A DNA stretch of 64,000 bases from Clostridia bacterium (GTDB taxonomy: Bacteria > Bacillota > Clostridia > Christensenellales > Aristaeellaceae), in NCBI GenBank assembly GCA_017938795.1, contig JAGBAV010000049.1:16964-80963 (forward strand), read 5' to 3'. The translations under genes and the position numbers were made by a program. Positions 49,096-58,351 of the stretch are shown piece by piece. Position 1 is the first letter of the stretch. The number at the start of each line of letters is the position of its first letter. The notes under the pieces were generated by a model that did no database searches, had not been told where the DNA came from, and saw only the letters and a list, made by a program, of their open reading frames with translations.

Positions 49096-50730
49096 GTGCT
49101 GCTGACTGATTATCTTGAGAGAAATGCCCGTTTATACGGTATGGATACTGCGCTTGTGGAGATCAATCCCTCTGAGGAACGCGACAGGGCGACAACCTGG
49201 CGCGAATTCAACCTGATCGAGAGCGCAAACCCGGATGCCCCCTATCGCCGCGAGATTACCTGGCGGGACTTTGACCGGCGCGCGAATCGCTTTGCGAATC
49301 TCCTGCTTTCACGCGGCGTGAAGCGCGGTACGAAGGTCGCCATCCTGATGATGAACTGCCTGGAGTGGCTGCCGATCTATTTCGGTATCCTCAAGGCGGG
49401 CTGCATTGCCGTGCCGATGAATTTCCGCTATTCCAGCGATGAGATCAAGTACTGCATCGAGCTGGCGGACGTTGAGGTGCTCGTCTTCGGTCCGGAGTTC
49501 ATCAGCCGTATGGACAGCATCTATGATCAGCTGAACATCCGCTTTACCTTCTTCGTGGGCAAGGACGGCCCGGATTACACCGAGGACTGCATGAAGCTGA
49601 CGACGTTCTGCTCCTCCTCTGCCCCGCCTGTTGCGCTCTGCGAGAGCGATTATGCGGCGATCTACTTCTCCTCCGGCACGACCGGTTTCCCGAAGGCAAT
49701 CCTGCATAATCATCGCGCGCTGGCGTATTCCTGCGAGGTGGAACAGGCGCACCATGGGCAGACGAAGGACGACGTCTTCCTCTGCATCCCGCCGCTGTAT
49801 CATACCGGCGCGAAGATGCACTGGTTCGGCTCGCTGCATTCCGCCGGCAAGGCTGTGCTCCTGCGCGGCGTGAAGCCGGAGTGGATCCTGCGCGCGGTCA
49901 GCGACGAGCGCTGCTCCATCGTGTGGCTGCTCGTGCCGTGGGCGCAGGATATGCTCGACGCGATCGAGTCCGGCCGCGTGAAGCTCGATGATTATGAAAC
50001 GGAGCAGTGGAGGCTGATGCATATCGGCGCCCAGCCCGTCCCGCCGAGCCTCATTAACCGCTGGCTCAAGGTATTCCCCGACCACAAGTATGACACGAAC
50101 TATGGCCTCTCCGAATCCATCGGCCCCGGCTGCGTGCATCTGGGTCTTGACAATGTGCACAAGGTCGGCGCTATCGGCAAGCCGGGCTATCAATGGGAGG
50201 CGAAGATCGTCGATCCCGCCGGCGAAGAGGTGGAGCAGGGCGACGTGGGCGAGCTCATCGTCCGCGGCGACGGTGTGATGCTCTGCTACTATAAGAATAA
50301 AGAGGCGACGGATGAGGTGCTGCGCGGCGGCTGGCTCTATACCGGCGACATGGCGCGTATGGACGAGGAGGGCTTCATCTACCTCGTTGACCGCAAGAAG
50401 GACGTCGTCATCTCCGGCGGCGAGAATCTGTATCCTGTGCAGATTGAGGACTTCATGCGCGCCTTTGATAAGATCAAGGACGTCGCGGTTATCGGTCTGC
50501 CGCATCCGCGCCTTGGCGAGATTGCCGCGGCAATCGTGGAGATCAAGGAAGGCGTGACCTGCACGGAAGAAGAGATCAATGCTTTCTGTGAGGGCATGCC
50601 GCGCTATAAGCGTCCGCGCAGGGTGATCTTTGACAAGGTACCCCGCAACCCGACCGGCAAGATCGAGAAGCCCGTGCTTCGCGAAAAGTACTGTCAGGGC
50701 CGTCTCGTTGAGGCGCAGATCACCGGCTGA
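49096..50730 (+). CDS. AMP-forming acyl-CoA synthetase
   Basis: A 544-residue ANL-family ligase that activates a carboxylic acid to its CoA ester through an acyl-adenylate. The phosphate loop is YFSSGTTGFPKAIL, then YGLSESIGPG, the hinge region YTGDMARMDEEGFIYLVDRKKD and the catalytic lysine region NPTGKIEKP. The N-terminal 50 residues carry an insert before TWRDFDRRANR. GTG start behind AAAGGAG. It leads an operon with a sodium symporter, IorAB and a PaaK-like ligase, so an imported organic acid, possibly aromatic or branched, is the likely substrate. Confidence 0.9.
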   Translation: MLLTDYLERNARLYGMDTALVEINPSEERDRATTWREFNLIESANPDAPYRREITWRDFDRRANRFANLLLSRGVKRGTKVAILMMNCLEWLPIYFGILKAGCIAVPMNFRYSSDEIKYCIELADVEVLVFGPEFISRMDSIYDQLNIRFTFFVGKDGPDYTEDCMKLTTFCSSSAPPVALCESDYAAIYFSSGTTGFPKAILHNHRALAYSCEVEQAHHGQTKDDVFLCIPPLYHTGAKMHWFGSLHSAGKAVLLRGVKPEWILRAVSDERCSIVWLLVPWAQDMLDAIESGRVKLDDYETEQWRLMHIGAQPVPPSLINRWLKVFPDHKYDTNYGLSESIGPGCVHLGLDNVHKVGAIGKPGYQWEAKIVDPAGEEVEQGDVGELIVRGDGVMLCYYKNKEATDEVLRGGWLYTGDMARMDEEGFIYLVDRKKDVVISGGENLYPVQIEDFMRAFDKIKDVAVIGLPHPRLGEIAAAIVEIKEGVTCTEEEINAFCEGMPRYKRPRRVIFDKVPRNPTGKIEKPVLREKYCQGRLVEAQITG

Positions 50731-50768
50731 TGATGTGAATGACAGACATATGCATGGAGGAAAGGGAT

Positions 50769-52328
50769 ATGGATCTGCTGATTAAGGTATCTATGCTGGC
50801 TGTGTTCTTCGCTGTGACGATCGGTATCGGCCTGTACTGCAGGAAGCACGCCACGGACGTCAACGGCTTCGTGCTTGGCGGGCGCAGCGTCGGCCCGTGG
50901 CTGACGGCCTTCGCCTACGGCACCAGTTATTTCTCCGCCGTCGTGTTTGTCGGCTATGCCGGTCAGTTCGGCTGGAAGTATGGCATCGCCGCCACATGGG
51001 CAGGTATCGGCAATGCGCTGCTCGGTTCTCTGATGGCATGGGTGATCCTTGGCCGCCGTACCCGCGTCATGACCCAGCATCTGGACAGCGCGACCATGCC
51101 GCAGTTCTTTGGCCAGCGCTTCGCCAGCAGGAATCTGAAGATCGCGGCGTCCGCTGTTATCTTCATCTTTCTGATTCCGTATACGGCTTCTCTGTATAAC
51201 GGCCTCAGCCGCCTGTTCGGCATGGCGTTTGAGATTGATTACAGTATCTGCGTGTTCGTTATGGCGCTGCTCACGGCGGTGTATGTCATCGCCGGCGGCT
51301 ACATGGCCACCGCGATCAACGACTTCATTCAGGGCATCATCATGATCGTCGGCATCGTCGCCGTCATCGGCGCTGTGCTCAAGGGTCAGGGCGGCTTCAT
51401 GGCGGCGCTTGACAAGCTTGGTCAGGTGTCCGATCCTGCTGTCAGCAGCACCCCCGGCGTCTTTGCTTCCTTCTTCGGCCCGGATCCGCTGAATCTGCTG
51501 GGCGTCGTCGTGCTGACGTCGCTGGGCACGTGGGGTCTTCCGCAGATGGTGCAGAAGTTCTACGCGATCAAGAGCGAGGACGCCATCAGCAAGGGCACGG
51601 TCATCTCTACATTCTTCGCGGCGGTTGTCGCCGGCGGCTGCTATTTCCTCGGCGGCTTCGGCAGGCTCTTCTCTGATCAGATTGATATCGCGGCCAATGG
51701 CTATGATTCGATCATCCCGACGATGCTCTCCGGCCTCTCCCCGTTCCTGATTTCCGTTGTCGTGGTGCTGGTGCTCTCCGCGTCCATGTCCACGCTGTCT
51801 TCGCTGGTGCTGACCTCTGCCTCCACGCTGACGCTCGATTTCATCAAGGGAACAATCGTCAAGGATATGGATGAGGAGAAGCAGCTCAAGACCATGCGCA
51901 GTCTGATCGTCGTCTTTATTGCGATCTCTGTTGTGCTGGCGATTCTGCAGTACAAGTCCAGCGTCACCTTCATCGCGCAGCTGATGGGTGTCAGCTGGGG
52001 TGCGCTGGCCGGCGCGTTCCTCGCTCCGTTCCTCTACGGCCTGTACTGGAGGGGCGTGACGAAGATCTCGGTCTATGTCAACTTCATCTTTGCGACGGTC
52101 TTCATGCTGGCGAATATCTTTGTCAAGGGCAGCTTCCCGGCGGTTCTCCAGTCCCCGATCAATGCCGGCGCATTCTGCATGGTTGCCGGTCTGGTGATTG
52201 TCCCCGTTGTCAGCCTTGTGACGCCGAAGATGCCCAAGGCGCATCTTGATCAGATTTTTGCCTGCTATGAGAAGAAAGTTCTGGTCACCGTGAAGGATTC
52301 TATTGGTGATCAGTCGAATAATGGATGA
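50769..52328 (+). CDS. sodium:solute symporter (SSS family)
   Basis: A 519-residue symporter with about 13 helices. Family blocks include FVLGGRSVGPWLTAFAYG, SYFSAVVFVGYAGQFGWKYG, IAGGYMATAINDFIQGIIM and LSASMSTLSSLVLTSAS with the sodium-site Ser/Thr residues. SSS carriers take up sugars, amino acids, pantothenate or organic acids with sodium. The start is at MDLLIKV, where GGAGGAAAGGG precedes the ATG. Located between an acyl-CoA synthetase and IorA, so it probably imports an acid used by those enzymes. Confidence 0.9.
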   Translation: MDLLIKVSMLAVFFAVTIGIGLYCRKHATDVNGFVLGGRSVGPWLTAFAYGTSYFSAVVFVGYAGQFGWKYGIAATWAGIGNALLGSLMAWVILGRRTRVMTQHLDSATMPQFFGQRFASRNLKIAASAVIFIFLIPYTASLYNGLSRLFGMAFEIDYSICVFVMALLTAVYVIAGGYMATAINDFIQGIIMIVGIVAVIGAVLKGQGGFMAALDKLGQVSDPAVSSTPGVFASFFGPDPLNLLGVVVLTSLGTWGLPQMVQKFYAIKSEDAISKGTVISTFFAAVVAGGCYFLGGFGRLFSDQIDIAANGYDSIIPTMLSGLSPFLISVVVVLVLSASMSTLSSLVLTSASTLTLDFIKGTIVKDMDEEKQLKTMRSLIVVFIAISVVLAILQYKSSVTFIAQLMGVSWGALAGAFLAPFLYGLYWRGVTKISVYVNFIFATVFMLANIFVKGSFPAVLQSPINAGAFCMVAGLVIVPVVSLVTPKMPKAHLDQIFACYEKKVLVTVKDSIGDQSNNG

Positions 52329-52343
52329 ATATTTATTCGCTCG

Positions 52344-52375
52344 TATAATACCGGCTGCACACAGGTGCAGCCGGT
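52344..52375 (+). promoter_or_regulatory. -10-like element and GC hairpin before iorA
   Basis: TATAAT (52344-52349) is followed at once by a perfect 11-bp stem (52350-52360 with 52365-52375, loop ACAG) without a T-run. Either a 5'-end stabilising hairpin of an internal iorA transcript or a weak terminator after the symporter gene; no -35 is evident. Confidence 0.45.
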
Positions 52376-52450
52376 TGTGCGGATTCATGGTCTCCCTGAC
52401 CGTATCAGGGAAGAAAAAGAACAAATGTTAATCAGCAAGGAGGATTCTCC

Positions 52451-54193
52451 ATGAAACAGCTTATGCTGGGCAACGCGGCGGTTGCCCGCGGTCTGTATGA
52501 GGCTGGCTGCGCCTATGTGTCCAGCTATCCCGGCACCCCGTCCACGGAGATTACCGAGGTCGTTGCAACGTATAAAGAGATCATGGCTGAGTGGGCGCCG
52601 AATGAGAAGGTTGCGATGGAGGCGGCCTTCGGCGCGAGCCTTGCCGGCCGGCGCAGCTTCTGCGGCATGAAGCATGTCGGTATGAACGTCGCCGCCGATC
52701 CGCTCTTCACCATCGGCTATACCGGCGTCAATGCCGGCATGGTCATCGCCGTTGCGGACGACGCCGGCATGCACTCCTCTCAGAATGAGCAGGATTCCCG
52801 TCATTATGCGCGCGCATCCAAGATTCCGATGCTCGAGCCGGCGGATTCTGCCGAGGCGCTCGCCTTTACGAAGCTGGCGTATGAGCTCTCTGAGCAGTTT
52901 GATACCGCTGTGATCATCAAGATGTGCACCCGCATCGCGCACAGCCAGAGCCTTGTGGAGACGGGCGAGCGCGTCGAGGCGGTCAAGACCTATGAGAAGA
53001 ACCCCGCCAAGTATATCATGATGCCGGGCAACGCGCGCAAGCGCCACCCCATCGTCGAGGAGCGCACCCGCGCGCTTGCGCAGTGGGCCGAGACGGCACA
53101 GATCAACCGCGTCGAGGATGGCAGCGATCATTCCCGCGGTATCATTACCTCCTCCACCTCCTATCAGTATGTGAAGGAAGTCTGCGGAGACCGGTATCCG
53201 GTGCTGAAGCTGGGCATGATCTGGCCGATGCCGGAGCAGAAGATCCGCGATTTCGCCGCGTCGGTTGACGAGCTGGTCGTCGTCGAGGAGCTGGACAGCT
53301 TCATCGAGGCGCATTGCCTGTCCCTTGGCCTGAAGGTCACCGGCAAGGCACTCTTCCCCTGCATCGGGGAATTCAGCCAGAATCTCGTCGCAGAGAAGCT
53401 GGGCATGGATGTTCCCGCCGGCGAAGGCGCGCTGGATGAGGCCATCCCGGCTCGCCCGCCGGTCATGTGCGCGGGCTGCCCGCATCGCGGCCTGTTCTAT
53501 ACGCTGGCGAAGAATAAGATCACCGCGCTGGGCGATATCGGCTGCTACACGCTGGGCGCCGTGCCGCCGCTGGGCGCGCTGGATACGACCATCTGCATGG
53601 GCGCGTCCGTCTCCGGTATTCATGGCTTCACCAAGGCGCAGGGCGGCGCTGCCGACAGCAGGACCGTGGCGGTCATCGGCGATTCCACGTTCATGCATTC
53701 CGGCGTGACCGGCCTGATCAATGCGGTCTACAACGAGTCTGCCTCTACGATCATCATTGTGGACAATTCCATCACCGGCATGACCGGCCATCAGCAGAAC
53801 CCGACCACCGGCTATAACCTCAAGGGAGACCCCTGCGCGAAGATCGATCTGGAGACGCTGTGCCGCGCTGTTGGCGTGAAGCGCGTGCGCGTGGTCGATC
53901 CGTATGACCTCAAGCAGACCGAGGCTGCGATCCTTGAGGAGCTTGCGGCAAAGGAGACCTCCGTCATCATCAGCCGCCGTCCGTGCGCGCTGCTCAAGTA
54001 TGTCAAGCATAAGAAGCCCGTCGTCGTGGAGGCGGATAAGTGCCGCTCCTGCCGTCTGTGCATGAAGGTGGGCTGCCCGGCGATCTTCATGAAGGACGGC
54101 AAGGCCTGCATCGACAACACGCTGTGCACAGGCTGCGGCGTATGCACGCAGCTGTGCAGATTTGACGCGCTGCACGCGAAAGAGGAGGACTGA
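52451..54193 (+). CDS. iorA: indolepyruvate:ferredoxin oxidoreductase, alpha subunit
   Basis: A 580-residue subunit that binds thiamine diphosphate and oxidises aryl 2-oxo acids to acyl-CoA while reducing ferredoxin. The N-terminal pyrimidine domain has SSYPGTPSTEI and GMKHVGMNVAADPLF; MCAGCPHRGLFY opens the cofactor domain, with GDIGCYTLG and the GDS...N cofactor loop near VIGDSTFMHSG. Two 4Fe-4S clusters are at the C-terminus (CRSCRLCMKVGCP, CTGCGVCTQLC). Length and order are standard. Requires anaerobic conditions. iorB starts 2 bp after the stop. Confidence 0.96.
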   Translation: MKQLMLGNAAVARGLYEAGCAYVSSYPGTPSTEITEVVATYKEIMAEWAPNEKVAMEAAFGASLAGRRSFCGMKHVGMNVAADPLFTIGYTGVNAGMVIAVADDAGMHSSQNEQDSRHYARASKIPMLEPADSAEALAFTKLAYELSEQFDTAVIIKMCTRIAHSQSLVETGERVEAVKTYEKNPAKYIMMPGNARKRHPIVEERTRALAQWAETAQINRVEDGSDHSRGIITSSTSYQYVKEVCGDRYPVLKLGMIWPMPEQKIRDFAASVDELVVVEELDSFIEAHCLSLGLKVTGKALFPCIGEFSQNLVAEKLGMDVPAGEGALDEAIPARPPVMCAGCPHRGLFYTLAKNKITALGDIGCYTLGAVPPLGALDTTICMGASVSGIHGFTKAQGGAADSRTVAVIGDSTFMHSGVTGLINAVYNESASTIIIVDNSITGMTGHQQNPTTGYNLKGDPCAKIDLETLCRAVGVKRVRVVDPYDLKQTEAAILEELAAKETSVIISRRPCALLKYVKHKKPVVVEADKCRSCRLCMKVGCPAIFMKDGKACIDNTLCTGCGVCTQLCRFDALHAKEED

Positions 54194-54195
54194 GC

Positions 54196-54768
54196 ATGAA
54201 TACGAAGAATATCATGATCGTCGGTGTCGGCGGGCAGGGAAGCCTGCTGGCCTCCAAGCTGCTGGGCCGTCTGCTGATCACCAAGGGCTATGATGTGAAG
54301 GTCTCTGAGGTGCATGGCATGAGCCAGCGCGGCGGCAGCGTTGTAACCTATGTCCGCTACGGCGAGAAGGTCTATTCTCCCGTGATTGACAAGGGCGAAG
54401 CGGATTTCATCGTCTCCTTCGAGCTGCTGGAGGCAGCCCGCTGGACGGAATACCTGCGCGAGGGCGGCAGGATCGTCGCCAATACCCAGCAGATCAACCC
54501 GATGCCCGTCATCACCGGCGCGGCGCAGTACCCGGACGCTCTTGTAGAGAAGATGCGGGCCAAGGGCGTGATCGTCGATGATTTCAATGCGCTGGAGAAG
54601 GCGGAGGCCGCTGGATCCTCCCGCGCGGTGAATATCGTGCTGATGGGTCATCTTTCCCGTTACTTTGATTTTACTCTGGATGAATGGATGGACGCGATTG
54701 AGCAGTCCGTTCCGCAGAAATTTCTTGAACTGAATAAGAAGGCATTCATGCTTGGACGGGAAGCCTGA
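54196..54768 (+). CDS. iorB: indolepyruvate:ferredoxin oxidoreductase, beta subunit
   Basis: A 190-residue gamma-type domain subunit of the 2-oxo-acid:ferredoxin oxidoreductase family. GVGGQGSLLASKLLGRLL is the nucleotide-like loop, HGMSQRGGSVVTYVRYG the conserved central block, and FELLEAARW follows. It pairs with IorA to give the active heterodimer or tetramer. Overlap with iorA is nearly complete (2-bp gap, GAGGAGG inside iorA), so the two are produced in equal amounts. Confidence 0.95.
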   Translation: MNTKNIMIVGVGGQGSLLASKLLGRLLITKGYDVKVSEVHGMSQRGGSVVTYVRYGEKVYSPVIDKGEADFIVSFELLEAARWTEYLREGGRIVANTQQINPMPVITGAAQYPDALVEKMRAKGVIVDDFNALEKAEAAGSSRAVNIVLMGHLSRYFDFTLDEWMDAIEQSVPQKFLELNKKAFMLGREA

Positions 54769-54794
54769 GCATCATATAAATTGGGGGAATGTAC

Positions 54795-56093
54795 ATGCCA
54801 AATTATTACCAGCCGGAAATCGAAACCGCATCGCGGGAACAGATCCTTGCATGGCAGAACGAGCGTCTTGTCAAGCAGGTTCAGCATGTCTGGGACAATG
54901 TGCCCTACTACCGCGCCAAAATGGAAGAGAGGGGCCTGACGCCTGCGGACATTCAGAGCGTTGAGGATCTGCATAAGCTGCCCTTCCTCACCAAGGCCGA
55001 TCTGCGTGACGCCTATCCCTACGGCCTGCTGGGCAAGCCGCTGAGTGAATGCGTGCGCATCCAGTCGACCTCCGGCACCACCGGCCGCCGCGTCGTCGCC
55101 TTCTATACTCAGCATGATATCGATCTGTGGGAGGACTGCTGCGCCCGCGCCATTGTCGCCGCCGGCGGCACGAAGGAAGACGTCGTTCAGGTCGCTTACG
55201 GCTACGGCCTCTTCACCGGCGGTCCCGGTCTCAACGGCGGTTCCCACCGCGTCGGCTGCCTGACGCTGCCGATGTCCTCCGGCAATACCGAGCGCCAGCT
55301 CCAGTTCATGACCGATCTGGAGACGACCATCCTCTGCTGCACCCCGTCCTACGCTGCGTACCTCGGCGAGTCCATTGCGGAGGCTGGCCTGCGCGATAAG
55401 ATCAAGCTCAAGGCCGGTATCTTCGGTGCAGAGGCATGGAGCGAGGAGATGCGCCGCGACATCGAGCAGTCCCTTGGCATCAAGGCGTATGATATCTATG
55501 GCCTGACCGAGACCTCCGGCCCCGGCGTTGCCTATGAGTGCAGCGAGCAGTCCGGCATGCATATCAACGAGGATCACTTCCTCGCCGAGATCATCGACCC
55601 GGATACGGGCGAGGTTCTGCCTGAGGGTTCGAAGGGCGAGCTGGTCTTCACCGCTCTGACGAAGGAAGCCTTCCCCCTGCTTCGCTACCGCACGCGCGAT
55701 ATCTGCGTGCTCACCCGCAAGCCGTGCTCCTGCGGCCGCACCCATGTGAAGATGTCCAAGCCGATGGGCCGCAGCGACGACATGCTCATCATCAAGGGCG
55801 TCAACGTCTTCCCGTCCCAGATCGAGACCGTCCTGCTGGAGCAGGGCTATCCGGCCAACTACCAGATCATCGTCGATCGTGTCAATCACTCTGATACGCT
55901 CGAGGTCATGGTCGAGATGTCCCCCGAGAAGTTCTCCGACTCCCTTGCCGATATCCACGAGGAGGAGAAGAAGCTCGTCGCCGCACTCAAGACCATGCTC
56001 GGCATCTACGCCAAGGTCCGCATCGTGTCGCCCAAGAGCATCACCCGCTCCGAGGGCAAGGCCGTGCGCATCATCGACAAGCGCAAGATTTAA
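54795..56093 (+). CDS. paaK: phenylacetate-CoA ligase family protein
   Basis: A 432-residue PaaK-type AMP-forming ligase. The adenylation block is STSGTTGRRVVAFYT, with VAYGYGLFTGG, YDIYGLTETSGPG, LLRYRTRDI and the cysteine pair of KPCSCGRTHVK, then DMLIIKGVNVFPSQIE. Next to iorAB such proteins usually act on arylacetic acids, either recovering ATP from arylacetyl-CoA or re-activating the acid. The ATG at 54795 is used because GGGGGA lies 6 bases before it. The ACT gene follows by 12 bp, a pairing commonly seen with iorAB. Confidence 0.92.
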   Translation: MPNYYQPEIETASREQILAWQNERLVKQVQHVWDNVPYYRAKMEERGLTPADIQSVEDLHKLPFLTKADLRDAYPYGLLGKPLSECVRIQSTSGTTGRRVVAFYTQHDIDLWEDCCARAIVAAGGTKEDVVQVAYGYGLFTGGPGLNGGSHRVGCLTLPMSSGNTERQLQFMTDLETTILCCTPSYAAYLGESIAEAGLRDKIKLKAGIFGAEAWSEEMRRDIEQSLGIKAYDIYGLTETSGPGVAYECSEQSGMHINEDHFLAEIIDPDTGEVLPEGSKGELVFTALTKEAFPLLRYRTRDICVLTRKPCSCGRTHVKMSKPMGRSDDMLIIKGVNVFPSQIETVLLEQGYPANYQIIVDRVNHSDTLEVMVEMSPEKFSDSLADIHEEEKKLVAALKTMLGIYAKVRIVSPKSITRSEGKAVRIIDKRKI

Positions 56094-56105
56094 GGAGGAG
56101 CAGGC

Positions 56106-56537
56106 ATGAATATTCATCAGATTTCGATCTTTCTGGAGAATCGCGCCGGTCAGCTGGCGCAGGTCACCCGCGTGCTTGCCGATCATGGCATTGACATGCG
56201 TGCGATCTCCATCGCTGAGACCAGCGACTACGGCGTGCTGCGCATGATCGTGGACGACGCGGAGAAGGCGACCGCCATCCTGCTGGAAAACGGTTATATC
56301 CTCTCCATGACGCCCGTGACCGTCATCGCTGTGCCGGATCAGGCCGGCGGCCTCGCGCCCGTGCTGGAGGCGCTTGCCGAGGGCAATATGGACGTGGAGT
56401 ATATGTATTCCCTCTTCACCCACAAGGAAGGCATGGCCTACATGGTCTTCCGCATTGCGGATGAGGAGAAGTTCGCCGAGCTGCTCGCTGCGCACGGCGT
56501 GATCCTCGCGGATAAGGAAGAGCTTGGGCTCAAGTAA
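56106..56537 (+). CDS. double ACT-domain protein
   Basis: A 143-residue protein made of two ACT domains (residues about 4-68, beginning ISIFLENRAGQLAQVTRVL, and about 72-140, beginning VIAVPDQAGGLAPVLEAL). ACT domains bind amino acids, so this is likely an allosteric sensor for an aromatic or branched-chain amino acid whose breakdown involves IorAB and PaaK. It has no catalytic domain. AAGGAGG precedes the ATG. Last gene of the operon, followed by a hairpin. Confidence 0.88.
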   Translation: MNIHQISIFLENRAGQLAQVTRVLADHGIDMRAISIAETSDYGVLRMIVDDAEKATAILLENGYILSMTPVTVIAVPDQAGGLAPVLEALAEGNMDVEYMYSLFTHKEGMAYMVFRIADEEKFAELLAAHGVILADKEELGLK

Positions 56538-56551
56538 ATCAACATCATGAA

Positions 56552-56586
56552 ACAGCCCCGCTGCAGATCGTCTGCAGCGGGGCTGT
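56552..56586. terminator. long hairpin between convergent operons
   Basis: A perfect 16-bp stem (56552-56567 with 56571-56586, loop TCG). T-runs are weak on both sides, but the stem is strong; it separates the ACT gene from the TIM-barrel gene ending at 56610. Confidence 0.7.
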
Positions 56587-56609
56587 TGTTGATGATCGGG
56601 ATTGTATGA

Positions 56610-57434
56610 TCAGATGGTCTGCGCCAGCGCGCGCATGTGCGCCGATGCGGCCATGTATTCCTCATGGCTGTCAAGGTGCTCGATGAATACCGGTACGTCG
56701 CCCTCAAGCTGCGCGGCGAGGCGCAGCGCGAGCGCAAGATCAATGCTGCCCTGCCCCGGCGGCACCTCCCTGATGCACAGCGGCAGGATGTGATCGTCGA
56801 TGAGCAGATCCTTGGCGTGGATACTGCGGATATGCGGGCCGAGCAGATCAAAGCATTCCGTGATGAACGCAGAGGAATCGCGGTAGCGCGGCAGGCTGCT
56901 GATCATGTTGGCGAAATCCAGATGCACCTTGAAGGCGTCGCGGCCGACATCGCGCATCAGCTGCAGGTATTCCTGCGGGGATTCCGGGCACATCCACGGC
57001 ATCGGCTCCAGAGAGAAGCAGGTGTGCGTCGGCTGCACGGCGTCGATGATGCGCTGCGTGGTCGTGACGACCTCGTCATAGAAGGCCTTCGTGCCGTGGC
57101 CGGGGTCGTAGCCGTCCCACAGGGGCGACCATGCGCCGGCGATATTCACGCAGCAGCGCGCGCCGACCTCCTCCGCCATCTCCAGCTGGCGGATGGCGTA
57201 GGCGATGTGCTTTTCCTTCTCGACGCTGTTTCTGTCCATGCAGTTGCGCCATACGCCGACCTCGCCGATAACCAGATCATTGTCCTGTGCGCAGCGCAGG
57301 TAGTCCTGACGCGTGCTGTGATCCGCGTCGCTGTTTACGGGGAAGATGACCGCGCCGTACTGCAGCTCGCGCACATGGGCAAGCCACTGCGCCGGGCTGC
57401 TGTAGGGCTTCATCACAGAGCCTCCGATTCTCAT
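56610..57434 (-). CDS. sugar phosphate isomerase/epimerase-like TIM-barrel protein
   Basis: A 274-residue xylose-isomerase-like barrel. The expected metal ligands are present: E in CFSLEPMPW, D in VHLDFANM, H in SIHAKDLL and E in VFIEHLDS. Members isomerise or epimerise keto-sugars, inosose or hydroxypyruvate. The start region MRIGGSVMKPYSSP is typical of one uncharacterised subgroup. Last gene of the minus-strand GH43-GH10-FMN-TIM operon (11-bp gap), so the substrate is probably a xylan-derived sugar or sugar acid. Confidence 0.82.
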   Translation of the reverse strand: MRIGGSVMKPYSSPAQWLAHVRELQYGAVIFPVNSDADHSTRQDYLRCAQDNDLVIGEVGVWRNCMDRNSVEKEKHIAYAIRQLEMAEEVGARCCVNIAGAWSPLWDGYDPGHGTKAFYDEVVTTTQRIIDAVQPTHTCFSLEPMPWMCPESPQEYLQLMRDVGRDAFKVHLDFANMISSLPRYRDSSAFITECFDLLGPHIRSIHAKDLLIDDHILPLCIREVPPGQGSIDLALALRLAAQLEGDVPVFIEHLDSHEEYMAASAHMRALAQTI

Positions 57435-57445
57435 AGCTGACCTCC

Positions 57446-58339
57446 TCAGAATCTGCCTTCGCGCACGATGCTGCGGTCGATATGTGCAAGATCGGGCGTG
57501 CAGGTCATCGCCATCGTATAGGCGAGATCGCGGGTGATGTCCTCGATGCCCTCGCGCACGCCCTGCGCGCCCTTCTCCTTGAGGCGGGCCATCAGCGGGC
57601 GGCCGACGGAGCAGGCCGTCGCGCCCAGCGCCAGCGCCTTGAAGACGTCAAGCCCGGTCTGCAGGCTGCAGTCCACGAACAGCGGAACCTTCCCCTGCGT
57701 CTCTTCGACGATCTCGGGCAGGATCATCAGCGGCGGCACGGCGCAGTCCAGCCGCCCATTGTGATGGGAGACGACCATGCCCTGCACGCCGGCGTCGAGG
57801 CACTTGCGCGCGTCCTGACGGCTGAGCACGCCCTTGATCACGAAGGGCAGCGACGTAAAGCGCACGAGCTCTGCGATTTCCGTGCTGCTCATTGGGTACA
57901 TGGACATGCCCTCGATGACGTCGTAGCCATGCTGCCTGTTGAAAGCATGGTCGATATCGATGCCCACGGCGAGCGCGCCCGCGTCCTCCGCATGGCGGAT
58001 TCTGTTGCGGATGCTCTGCCGGTCAGCATAGGGCTTGATGATCTTGATGACGGATGCGCCCGTGGCGGTCATGCCGGTGAGCTCTTCGTTGGCGCCCATG
58101 CCGCTGAAGACCAGCGCGCCTGCCTGATGCGCGCCCAGCGCCATCTGCGCCATGCCGTCGGGGTAATGTCCGTTCAGATGGGAGAGGGCGGCTGTCGCGA
58201 CCGGGGTGGAGAACGTCCTGCCGTAGACCGTCATCGAGGTGTCGGGCCTGACGGCGTCGATATGGCGCATCTCAACCAGCAGGCTGTCAAGGTATGCGCG
58301 GGTGATGGCGTCGGAGGATACGGTTCTTGTCATATGCAT
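57446..58339 (-). CDS. FMN-dependent alpha-hydroxy-acid dehydrogenase-like protein
   Basis: A 297-residue member of the LldD/glycolate-oxidase/lactate-oxidase family, about 50-80 residues shorter than usual at the N-terminus. The catalytic region is VVSHHNGRLDCAVP (histidine and arginine retained; usual form SNHGGR). The conserved lysine is in FVIKGVLS. The phosphate-binding loop, normally DGGIRRG, reads DCSLQTG, so FMN binding may differ. Expected reaction: oxidation of a 2-hydroxy acid to the 2-oxo acid, perhaps of an aldonic or uronic acid. It lies 12 bp after GH10 and 11 bp before the TIM-barrel gene. AAGGAG upstream. Confidence 0.75.
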   Translation of the reverse strand: MHMTRTVSSDAITRAYLDSLLVEMRHIDAVRPDTSMTVYGRTFSTPVATAALSHLNGHYPDGMAQMALGAHQAGALVFSGMGANEELTGMTATGASVIKIIKPYADRQSIRNRIRHAEDAGALAVGIDIDHAFNRQHGYDVIEGMSMYPMSSTEIAELVRFTSLPFVIKGVLSRQDARKCLDAGVQGMVVSHHNGRLDCAVPPLMILPEIVEETQGKVPLFVDCSLQTGLDVFKALALGATACSVGRPLMARLKEKGAQGVREGIEDITRDLAYTMAMTCTPDLAHIDRSIVREGRF

Positions 58340-58351
58340 GATATCGCTCCT

